Positions 24,507-31,352 of a stretch of DNA of 64,000 bases are shown here, piece by piece. Location of the stretch: contig CAVWFR010000014.1 in NCBI GenBank assembly GCA_963754305.1, positions 1 to 64,000 of the forward strand, in the 5' to 3' direction. How positions within the stretch are numbered: the first letter of the stretch is position 1; the number at the start of each line of letters is the position of its first letter. The notes below the pieces were generated by a model that had not been told where the DNA came from, ran no database searches, and saw only the letters and a list, made by a program, of their open reading frames with translations. Source of the stretch: DATEDA01 sp963754305 (GTDB lineage: Bacteria > Pseudomonadota > Gammaproteobacteria > Burkholderiales > SG8-39). The translations under genes and the position numbers were made by a program.

Positions 24507-25286
24507 CTACGCGAGAAACTCGCGCATCAGCGCGACCAGCGCTTCGGGCTGCTCAAGCATGGGGCAATGCCCCGCGCCCGGAATTTCGCGATACACCGCG
24601 CCGGGAATCAGCGCCGCAAGCTCGCGCGCGAGCGCCGGCGGCGTCGTCTGGTCGAGCGCCCCGCAGACGACGAGCGTGCGGTTGCGGAGGCCGCCGAGTC
24701 GCGGTCTGACATCCAGCGCGGCGAGTGCAAGGCAGGCGCGCGCGAAGCAGTCTGCATCGACCATGGCGAGCGCGCGTTTGCGCACGTCGACCAGCGGGGC
24801 ATTCGCCGCGGCGAACGCCGGCGGGAACATCCGGCCGATCGCCGTGTCGAGCACCGCCTCCATCCCGCCTGCCTGCACCTTCTCCGCCATCGCGCGAAAC
24901 GTTCTGCGGGCGGCCTCCGGAAACGCCGCCACGGCGTCCGCAAGGATGAGGCGGTCGAACCGCGCGCTGTGGCGGATCGCGAGCTCCGCCGCGACGAACG
25001 CGCCGAAGCCGTTGCCGAAAACGGCAGTGTCGGGTTGCAGCTCGAGGGCCTGCATGACGAGGGCGACGTGATCCGCATGGTGCGCGACCGACTCGAGCGC
25101 GACCGGGCTCGAGCGGCCAAAGCCGGGAAGATTGATCCGCGTTACGCGGCGCATCGCGGCTAGCGGCGCCAGCACGCCATCGAAGACGCTCAGATCGGTG
25201 AGCAGGGAATGCAGGAGCAGCAGTCCGGGCCCGCCGCCGGAATGGTTGTGCTCGACCTCCAGGTCGGCGAGCGCGACGTTCGGCAT
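24507..25286 (-). CDS. Alpha/beta-hydrolase-fold protein lacking the nucleophile serine
   Basis: The 259-residue protein has the full fold: LLLLHSLLTDLSVFDGVLAPLA (oxyanion region), INLPGFGRS, a nucleophile-elbow segment VFGNGFGAFVAAELA, LVVCGALDQTTPP with the acid Asp, and IPGAGHCPMLEQPEALVAL with the His. In relatives the elbow is GNSxG, but here residue 93 is Gly (GGC) in place of Ser (AGC), a one-base difference. It is therefore either inactive as an esterase, a binding protein, or uses another mechanism as some cofactor-free dioxygenases do. ATG 25286 is preferred over the longer open frame. It is convergent with Bug 1. Confidence 0.82.
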   Translation of the reverse strand: MPNVALADLEVEHNHSGGGPGLLLLHSLLTDLSVFDGVLAPLAAMRRVTRINLPGFGRSSPVALESVAHHADHVALVMQALELQPDTAVFGNGFGAFVAAELAIRHSARFDRLILADAVAAFPEAARRTFRAMAEKVQAGGMEAVLDTAIGRMFPPAFAAANAPLVDVRKRALAMVDADCFARACLALAALDVRPRLGGLRNRTLVVCGALDQTTPPALARELAALIPGAVYREIPGAGHCPMLEQPEALVALMREFLA

Positions 25287-25529
25287 GGCCACGGCTATTC
25301 CTGCTCCAGGCTGGGCGCGGGCCATCCGCTGCCGAGCGCATTCCCCGGCGACCAACACCGAGGCTCGGCACGCGTCTGCTGCACCGCATGGATGGCGAAT
25401 ACCGCTGCAGCCATCGCTGGCAAGGTCTCCATCGCTCCGCTTCCCCGCTGGTGACGCGTGCACTGTAGCATCGCCCGGGTGACCCTCTCGCTTTACCCCG
25501 GCGCGCGCTCGCGCTAGATTCGGAGCGCG

Positions 25530-26591
25530 ATGACCCATCCGATCTCCGCCGAGCGGCTGCGCGCGTTCACCGCTGCGGCTTTCCGCGCCGCCGGCATGCC
25601 CGAGGTCGACGCGGCGCTCGTCGCCGAGCTGATGACCGAGGCCGACGTGTGGGGCAGCGAAAGCCACGGCGTGTTTCGCCTGCCGCACTACGTGCGCCGG
25701 ATTCGCGCCGGGGGCGTGAACCTGAAGCCGAACCTGCGCATCGTGCAGGAGCGCCCGGCGACGGCGCTCGTCGACGGCGACAACGCGATGGGTCATCTCG
25801 TCATGCGATTCGCCACGCGCCTCGCCATCGAGAAGGCGCGCACGACCGGCGTCGCGTGGGTCGGCGCCCGGATGAGCAATCACGCCGGACCCGCCTCGCT
25901 CTACGCCCGCATGCCCGCGGCCGCGGGCATGGTCGGCATGTACTTCTGCGTCGGCAACGCGAACCATCTAGCGCCCTGGGGCGGGCTGGACATGCTGCTC
26001 TCGACCAACCCGATCGCGTTCGCGATCCCCGGGCACGACGAGCCGGCGGTGGTCCTCGACATGGCCACCACCGTGTCCTCGTACGGGAAGATCAAGGTGT
26101 ATGCGCAACAGGGGAAGGCGATGCCCGAGGGCTGGGTGATCGAGCGCGACGGGCGCCCACTCACCGACGCGAAGCGCGCGGCCGAGGGACTGCTGCTCCC
26201 GCTTGGCGGGATGGAGGCCGGCTACAAGGGTTACGGCCTGGCGCTCGTTCTCGGCCTCCTGGCCGGATCGCTCAACGACGCGGCGATGGGGAAAGACGTC
26301 GTCAACTTCACCGACGACGATACGTCGGTCACGAACACCGGGCACACGATCGTCGCGGTCGATCCGGCGGCATTCGGCGACCCGCTCGCGTTCCGGCGCC
26401 GCGTCGACGAAGTGGTGCGCGATCTGCGGGCGTCCGAGCGCATGCCGGGCGTGGAGCGCATCCTCATGCCGGGCGAGCGGAGCCACGAAAAGCGCAAGGC
26501 GCGCGCCCAGTCGGGGATCCCGATTTCGGCACCGCTCCGTGCGAGCCTTGACAAGCTGGCCGGCGAGTTGAAGATCGCGGCGCTGGACTGA
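25530..26591 (+). CDS. Ldh-family NAD(P)-dependent oxidoreductase (malate/lactate/ureidoglycolate type)
   Basis: The 353-residue protein is of the Ldh_2 family, unrelated to classical lactate dehydrogenases. Motifs are SESHGVFRLPHYVRRIRAGGVNLKP with the catalytic His region, VGARMSNHAGPASLYA, STNPIAFAIPGHDEPAVVLDMATT, and the GYKGYGLALVLGLLAGSLNDAAMG block. Members oxidise 2-hydroxyacids such as sulfolactate, malate or ureidoglycolate. It is followed at 93 bases by a Bug protein and a VOC protein and may share their catabolic role. Confidence 0.88.
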   Translation: MTHPISAERLRAFTAAAFRAAGMPEVDAALVAELMTEADVWGSESHGVFRLPHYVRRIRAGGVNLKPNLRIVQERPATALVDGDNAMGHLVMRFATRLAIEKARTTGVAWVGARMSNHAGPASLYARMPAAAGMVGMYFCVGNANHLAPWGGLDMLLSTNPIAFAIPGHDEPAVVLDMATTVSSYGKIKVYAQQGKAMPEGWVIERDGRPLTDAKRAAEGLLLPLGGMEAGYKGYGLALVLGLLAGSLNDAAMGKDVVNFTDDDTSVTNTGHTIVAVDPAAFGDPLAFRRRVDEVVRDLRASERMPGVERILMPGERSHEKRKARAQSGIPISAPLRASLDKLAGELKIAALD

Positions 26592-26665
26592 GAACGGGCT
26601 CGCCGCCGCGGCGGCGAGCCCCCAGACTGGGGAGCGCGAAGGGGGTGTTCCCCTCGCATCTCTGC
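26592..26665 (+). repeat. Double-hairpin repeat, copy 2
   Basis: A perfect 26-base palindrome with 13-base arms lies at 26596-26621 (arms begin GGGCTCGCC). It is followed by CTGGGGAGCGCGAAGGGGG and a GGGG..CCCC hairpin ending CTCGCATCTCT. The same two-hairpin plan occurs at 7256, 47917 and 50788. It separates the Ldh gene from Bug 2. Confidence 0.7.
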
Positions 26666-26683
26666 AACGGAGGGTGACCGCAG

Positions 26684-27673
26684 ATGACCACGATGCCATG
26701 CAGATCCGGCCGGCTGAGGCTGCGCGCGATGGCTTGCGCGGTCCTGCTGGGCGCAGCGCTCTCGGCCCGGGCGCAGGACTACCCGGCGAAACCGATCCTG
26801 ATGGTGATGCCGCTGCAGGCGGGCAGCGCGGTCGACGTGATGATGCGCATCGTCGCCCAAAAGATGGGCGACAACATGGGACGGCAGGTGGTGGTCGAGA
26901 ATCAACCCGGCGCAGCGGGCATGATCGGCGCCGAGCGGGTAAAGCGGGCGGCGCCGGACGGCTACACGATCGGGGCGCTGAACGACAGCATTCTGACGAT
27001 GATCCCGAACATCCGCCAGGTGCCCTACGACTCGGTGAAGGACTTCGTGCCGGTAAGCGTCGTCGCGGGGATCACCTGGGTGATGGTCGCGAACAACGAC
27101 CTGCCGGTTAAGACGGTGCCGGACTTCGTCGCGCTCGCGAAGCGCCAGCCGGGCAAGATCGACTACTCGTCGGGCGGAAACGGCAGCCCGCAGCACGTCG
27201 CCATGGAGGCATTCAAGGCGGCGACCGGGACCTATCTCGTGCATATCCCGTACCGCGGCGCCACGCAGGCGGCGCTCGACGTGATCTCGAACCAGGTGCA
27301 GGTCCACTTCAGCGCGGTGTCGATCGTGCAGCCGCACATCAAGTCGGGGCGGATGCGCGCGCTCGCCGTGCCGAGCCCGAACCGCTCGCCGCTGCTGCCC
27401 GACGTCCCGACGATGACCGAGGCCGGCGTGCCCGGCTTCGAGTGGCGCACCTGGGCGGCGATCGTCGCGCCGGTGGGCACGCCGAAGCCCATCGTCGACC
27501 GCCTGAACGCCGAAGTGGTAAAAGCGATCAGCGCTCCAGACGTGCGCGAGAAGCTGATCGCACAGGGGCTCGAGCCGGTGGGCTCGCCGCCCGAGCAGGT
27601 CACGCAGTGGACGCAGGCCGGTCTCGCGCGGATGAGCGGCATCGTCAAGCGCGCCGGCATATCCGGTGAGTGA
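26684..27673 (+). CDS. Bug/TctC periplasmic binding protein 2
   Basis: The 329-residue protein has a signal peptide ending ARA and the TctC core: YPAKPILMVMPLQAGSAVDVMMRIVA, VVENQPGAAGMIGAERVKRAAPDGYTI, YRGATQAALDVISNQVQVHFSA, and PDVPTMTEAGVPGFEW. A GGAGGGTGACC site precedes the ATG; an ATG four codons later is also possible. It overlaps no gene and lies nine bases before the VOC gene, so the two are likely cotranscribed. Confidence 0.92.
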   Translation: MTTMPCRSGRLRLRAMACAVLLGAALSARAQDYPAKPILMVMPLQAGSAVDVMMRIVAQKMGDNMGRQVVVENQPGAAGMIGAERVKRAAPDGYTIGALNDSILTMIPNIRQVPYDSVKDFVPVSVVAGITWVMVANNDLPVKTVPDFVALAKRQPGKIDYSSGGNGSPQHVAMEAFKAATGTYLVHIPYRGATQAALDVISNQVQVHFSAVSIVQPHIKSGRMRALAVPSPNRSPLLPDVPTMTEAGVPGFEWRTWAAIVAPVGTPKPIVDRLNAEVVKAISAPDVREKLIAQGLEPVGSPPEQVTQWTQAGLARMSGIVKRAGISGE

Positions 27674-27682
27674 GTCGCGATC

Positions 27683-28552
27683 ATGGACATGAAAGCCAAG
27701 CCCGAAACCACCCCGAAGTTCGACCGCGCCGCCGAGGATGTCGGCAACATCGTTCTGCTCGAGCACGTGAACCTGCGTCAGAACGACCAGCGCATCGCCA
27801 CGCTCTTCTACGTCGGCGGGCTCGGCCTCACGCGCGACCCGTACCTGCACGTGATCGACGTGAACATGTGGTTCAACTGCGGCCGCAACCAGTTTCACAT
27901 GCCGACCGGCGGGCCGGACGTGCTGCGTGGCATCGTCGGGGTCGTCGTGCCGGACCTCGATCAGCTCGTGACACGGCTCGAGACGATGAAACCGAAGCTC
28001 GCCGGCACGCGCTTCGAGTTCGCGCGACGCGAGGAGCACGTCGAGGCGACCTGCCCGTGGGGCAACAAGTTCCGCATCCACGCGCCGCATCCGCGGTTCG
28101 GCGACCGCAAGCTCGCGATCCCCTACGTCGAGCTCGGAGTGCCGCCGGGCACCGCGTCCGCACTGGTGCGCTTCTACGAGCAGATCATGTTCGCGCCGGC
28201 GTGGATCGAGAACGGCGCCGCGCACGTGCGGGTGGGGCCGCGCCAGTCGATCATCTACCGCGAGACCGACGGCCCGATCCCCCCGTACGACGGTCATCAC
28301 ATCGCCATCTACGTCGCGAACTTCGCCGGCCCGCACGCGGCACTCGTCGAGCGCGGACTCGTATTCGAGGAGAGCGATCCGTGGCAGTACCGCTTCCGGG
28401 AGCTGGTCGATCCGGACTCGGGCAAGGCGCTCTTCACGCTCGAGCACGAAGTGCGGAGCCTGACGCACCCGCTGTTCGGGCGGCCGCTCGTGAACCGGAA
28501 CCCAGCGCAGGTGCAGCGGGCTTACACGTCGGGGCAAGACTACTTCTATTAG
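27683..28552 (+). CDS. VOC (glyoxalase/dioxygenase) superfamily protein
   Basis: The 289-residue protein contains two vicinal-oxygen-chelate modules. The first has NIVLLEHVNLRQNDQRIATLFYVGGLGLTRDPY and QFHMPTGGP (about residues 22-110). The second begins IPYVELGVPPGTASALVRFYEQIM (about 150-250), with HHIAIYVANFAGPHAALVERG. Two-module VOC proteins include extradiol dioxygenases and glyoxalases. The His residues in LEHVN, QFHMP and HHIAI and the final Glu residues could bind metal. The exact reaction cannot be told. It follows Bug 2 at nine bases. Confidence 0.78.
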   Translation: MDMKAKPETTPKFDRAAEDVGNIVLLEHVNLRQNDQRIATLFYVGGLGLTRDPYLHVIDVNMWFNCGRNQFHMPTGGPDVLRGIVGVVVPDLDQLVTRLETMKPKLAGTRFEFARREEHVEATCPWGNKFRIHAPHPRFGDRKLAIPYVELGVPPGTASALVRFYEQIMFAPAWIENGAAHVRVGPRQSIIYRETDGPIPPYDGHHIAIYVANFAGPHAALVERGLVFEESDPWQYRFRELVDPDSGKALFTLEHEVRSLTHPLFGRPLVNRNPAQVQRAYTSGQDYFY

Positions 28553-28557
28553 CCGTC

Positions 28558-28625
28558 ATTCCGGCGTCCGGTCATTTCGGCGCAGGCCGGAATCCACGGC
28601 CTGGGGTCCCGGCGTTCGCCGGGGA
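28558..28625 (+). repeat. REP-like palindromes
   Basis: An imperfect hairpin (ATTTCGGCGCAGGCCGGAAT, 28574-28593) is followed by a perfect one, CCCGGC/GCCGGG with loop GTTC at 28608-28623. They lie between convergent genes, as at 24403, and probably belong to the same dispersed family. Confidence 0.65.
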
Positions 28626-28739
28626 AAGAAGGTGATCGCGGCCGAGGGTACGACCGATCGGCTTGATTGCAACGCGCGCGGGTGGCTCACGTAGCCGCGC
28701 GAGGCGTCGCGCTGGGTCCGCCGCGATCCGGCGATCGCG

Positions 28740-29708
28740 TCACGATGAGAGAACCTTGAGCCGGGTCTTCAGCCATGGAACCAGGCGGACGATCGCGGTC
28801 ACGCTCTCGTCGCGCAGAATCCGGCGTGCTGCCTCGGCGAGCCGCGACGCGATCGCCTCGAACTCGCCCTCGCGCGCGGCCAGTGTGATCTCCCGTAGCG
28901 GCGCCGGCGCGGGGAGCGGCAGCACGGCGACCCCGGCGAGATGCGCCTTGCCCTGCAGCACGTGCAGCGGGGTTGTGACCGCCCAGCCCGTGCCGCTCGC
29001 GACGAGATCGCACATCAGCAGGGCGTTGTCGACCTCGAGCCGCCGTCCCGACGACGCGCCGACGCGGCGCAGATAACGGTCGACCATGCCGCCGGTCACC
29101 GACCGTGCGCTGTAGCGGATCAGCGGCATGCGGCGATGGAGCTCGTGCAGCGTGGGCGCCCGCCCCGCGCGGGCGAGGGCGTCCGGCATCAGCATGACGA
29201 ATGGCTCGCTCAACAGCGGATAGCGTGCGATGCCGTCGAGGTCCTCCAGGGCGTCGGCGGACACGACGATGTCGGCGCGGCGCTCGATCAGCGCCTCCAC
29301 CAGCGACGGGTTCAGTCCCTGGGAGACGTACAGGTGATGCGCCACTTCGGACGCCGCATGCACGAGCCGCGGGCCGGCGGTATTGGCGAACGAGTCGATC
29401 AGCGCGAGACGCAGCTCCGGCACCGAGTGACGCACGGCGATCGCCTGCGGCAGCGCCTCCAGCTCCCGCACCAGCCCGGCGGCGCGACCGCGCAGGATCT
29501 GACCGGCGTGAGTGGGTCGCAGCGGACGCCGCGCGCGGTCGAAGAGCGGCGCGCCGGCCACCCGCTCGGCCTGCTGGATCGCCTGCGACACCGCCGACTG
29601 GCTCATGCGCAATCGCTTCGCAGCCAGCGACATGCTGCCCGTTTCGCACACCGCGATCACCGCCTGCAGGGCGCTGAGCGCGAACTCCTCTTTCCGTCTC
29701 GCCTTCAT
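28740..29708 (-). CDS. LysR-family transcriptional regulator
   Basis: The 322-residue protein has an N-terminal winged helix-turn-helix. Its recognition segment is LAAKRLRMSQSAVSQAIQQAERVAGAPLFDRARRPLRPTHAG in the first 75 residues, followed by a LysR substrate-binding domain (from about residue 95) with the typical IDSFANTAGP and SVTGGMVDRYLRR regions. It is divergent from the sarcosine oxidase operon with a short spacer and is the likely regulator of soxBDAG. Autoregulation would be usual for the family. Confidence 0.88.
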   Translation of the reverse strand: MKARRKEEFALSALQAVIAVCETGSMSLAAKRLRMSQSAVSQAIQQAERVAGAPLFDRARRPLRPTHAGQILRGRAAGLVRELEALPQAIAVRHSVPELRLALIDSFANTAGPRLVHAASEVAHHLYVSQGLNPSLVEALIERRADIVVSADALEDLDGIARYPLLSEPFVMLMPDALARAGRAPTLHELHRRMPLIRYSARSVTGGMVDRYLRRVGASSGRRLEVDNALLMCDLVASGTGWAVTTPLHVLQGKAHLAGVAVLPLPAPAPLREITLAAREGEFEAIASRLAEAARRILRDESVTAIVRLVPWLKTRLKVLSS

Positions 29709-29824
29709 GGTGTCCCGAAATATAAGCGACTCTAATACCCTGGAGCGATCGAGCGTGATGCCGTTTGGCAGCCGGCCGTCCTGGCTCCGACACTCCTGCC
29801 GATGGCCTCGAACCGTCGCGCGCC
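29709..29824. promoter_or_regulatory. Divergent control region between the LysR gene and soxB
   Basis: The spacer contains an AT-rich patch ATATAAGCGACTCTAATACC (29719-29739), which is rare in this GC-rich segment. It fits overlapping promoter and T-N11-A LysR-box elements. A firm box cannot be assigned by eye. Confidence 0.35.
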
Positions 29825-31078
29825 TTGAAGTACTCCGCCTGGTCGCTTGCCCGACAAGCGTTATCGGGTCACGAGCGTTGGCCGCAGGCGTGGCGCAGCC
29901 CCCAACCGCAGGCGAGCTACGACGTGGTGATCGTCGGCGGAGGCGGGCACGGGCTGGCGACCGCCTATTACCTGGCGAAGAACCACGGCATCCGCCGGGT
30001 CGCGGTGCTCGAGAAGGGCTACATCGGCGGCGGCAACACCGGCCGCAACACCACGCTCATCCGGTCGAACTACCTTCTGGACGCGAGCGCACATTTCTAC
30101 GAGTGGTCGCTCAAGCTCTGGGAGGGGCTGAGCCGCGACCTGAACTACAACGTGATGTTCAGCCAACGCGGGCTGATCAACCTGGCGCACTCGGACGCCC
30201 AGCGCGATGCCTTCATGCGGCGCGGGAACGCGATGCGGCTGAACGGTATCGACGCGGAGTGGCTCGACCGCGACGAGCTGGCGCGGCGGGTGCCGCTCCT
30301 CGACTGCTCGGCCCAAGCGCGCTACCCGGTCGTCGGCGGACTCTTGCAGCCGCGCGGCGGTACGGCGCGTCACGATGCCGTCGCGTGGGGTTACGCGCGC
30401 GCGGCGAGCGCGCTCGGCGTCGACATCATCCAGGAATGCGAGGTGACCGGCTTCACGATCGAGCGCAACCGCGTGGCGAGCGTTCGCACGACTCGCGGGG
30501 ACATCCGCGCGGGGAAGGTCGGGACCGCGGTCGCCGGCCACACCGGCCAGGTGGCGGCGCTCGCCGGGCTCAAGCTTCCGATCGAGACGCATCTCCTGCA
30601 GGCGTTCGTGAGCGAGCCGGTCAAGCCGATTCTCGACACGGTAGTGACCTTCGGCGCCGGCCACTTCTATGTGAGCCAGTCCGACAAGGGCGAGCTCGTT
30701 ATGGGCGGCGACCTCGACTTCTATCCCAGCTACGCGCAGCGCGGCAATCTAGCGGCGATCGAGCACGCGGCCGCGTGCTGCGTGACCATGTTTCCCGCCT
30801 TCAGCCGCCTGCGGATGATGCGCCACTGGGGCGGGGTAATGGACATGACGATGGACGGCAGCCCGATCATCGGCAAGACGCCGATCGACGACTTCTACAT
30901 CGACGGCGGTTGGTGCTACGGCGGATTCAAGGCGACGCCGGGGTCGGGCTGGGTATTCGCGGACACGATCGCGCACGACCGCCCGCACGAGCGCGCCGCG
31001 CCGTTCTCGCTCGAGCGGTTCGCCATCGGTCGCGCGATCGACGACAAGGGCGCCGGGCCGACGCCGCAGGCGCAGTAG
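29825..31078 (+). CDS. soxB: Heterotetrameric sarcosine oxidase, beta subunit
   Basis: The protein starts in the family way (KYSAWSLARQALSGHERWPQAWRSPQPQASYDVVIVGGGGHGLATAYYLAK in pieces), with the FAD-binding GGGGHG motif near residue 36 and RNTTLIRSNYLL near residue 75. The C-terminal GGWCYGGFKATPGSGW block also matches. It carries FAD and covalently bound FMN at the interface with SoxA and oxidises sarcosine to glycine. TTG 29825 is chosen because family conservation begins there. The open frame extends to TTG 29765 and neither has a good ribosome binding site. It is the first gene of a soxBDAG operon. Confidence 0.92.
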   Translation: MKYSAWSLARQALSGHERWPQAWRSPQPQASYDVVIVGGGGHGLATAYYLAKNHGIRRVAVLEKGYIGGGNTGRNTTLIRSNYLLDASAHFYEWSLKLWEGLSRDLNYNVMFSQRGLINLAHSDAQRDAFMRRGNAMRLNGIDAEWLDRDELARRVPLLDCSAQARYPVVGGLLQPRGGTARHDAVAWGYARAASALGVDIIQECEVTGFTIERNRVASVRTTRGDIRAGKVGTAVAGHTGQVAALAGLKLPIETHLLQAFVSEPVKPILDTVVTFGAGHFYVSQSDKGELVMGGDLDFYPSYAQRGNLAAIEHAAACCVTMFPAFSRLRMMRHWGGVMDMTMDGSPIIGKTPIDDFYIDGGWCYGGFKATPGSGWVFADTIAHDRPHERAAPFSLERFAIGRAIDDKGAGPTPQAQ

Positions 31079-31088
31079 GGGGAGGGCG

Positions 31089-31352
31089 ATGCTTATCCGG
31101 TGTCCGCACTGCGGCCCCCGCGACCACACCGAGTTCGCCTACGGGCGCGAGGCGCAGTCGCCGCGCCCCGGCGATGCCGCGCCGCTCGAATCGTGGGTCG
31201 ACTACGTATACCTGCGCGACAATCCGTGCGGTGAGCATGCGGAGTACTGGCAGCATATCCGCGGCTGCCGGAGCTGGATCCTCGTCCGGCGCGACACGCT
31301 GACGCACGCGGTCCTCGCCACCGAGCCGGCGCAGCCGGGCGAGCGTCCGTGA
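31089..31352 (+). CDS. soxD: Sarcosine oxidase, delta subunit
   Basis: The 87-residue protein has the SoxD zinc-binding pattern: CPHCG at residues 5-9, then CGEHAEYWQHIRGCRSWILVRRDT. Cysteines 5 and 8 and the later Cys and His residues form the zinc site. The subunit is structural in the heterotetramer. GGGGGAGGGCG precedes the ATG. Its stop overlaps the GTG of soxA by four bases (GTGA). Confidence 0.93.
   Translation: MLIRCPHCGPRDHTEFAYGREAQSPRPGDAAPLESWVDYVYLRDNPCGEHAEYWQHIRGCRSWILVRRDTLTHAVLATEPAQPGERP

Noticed and set aside
26231..28537. 768-codon minus-strand open frame
   Set aside because: It lies antisense to the Ldh, Bug 2 and VOC genes, which all have clear family motifs. Its composition is typical of a shadow frame.
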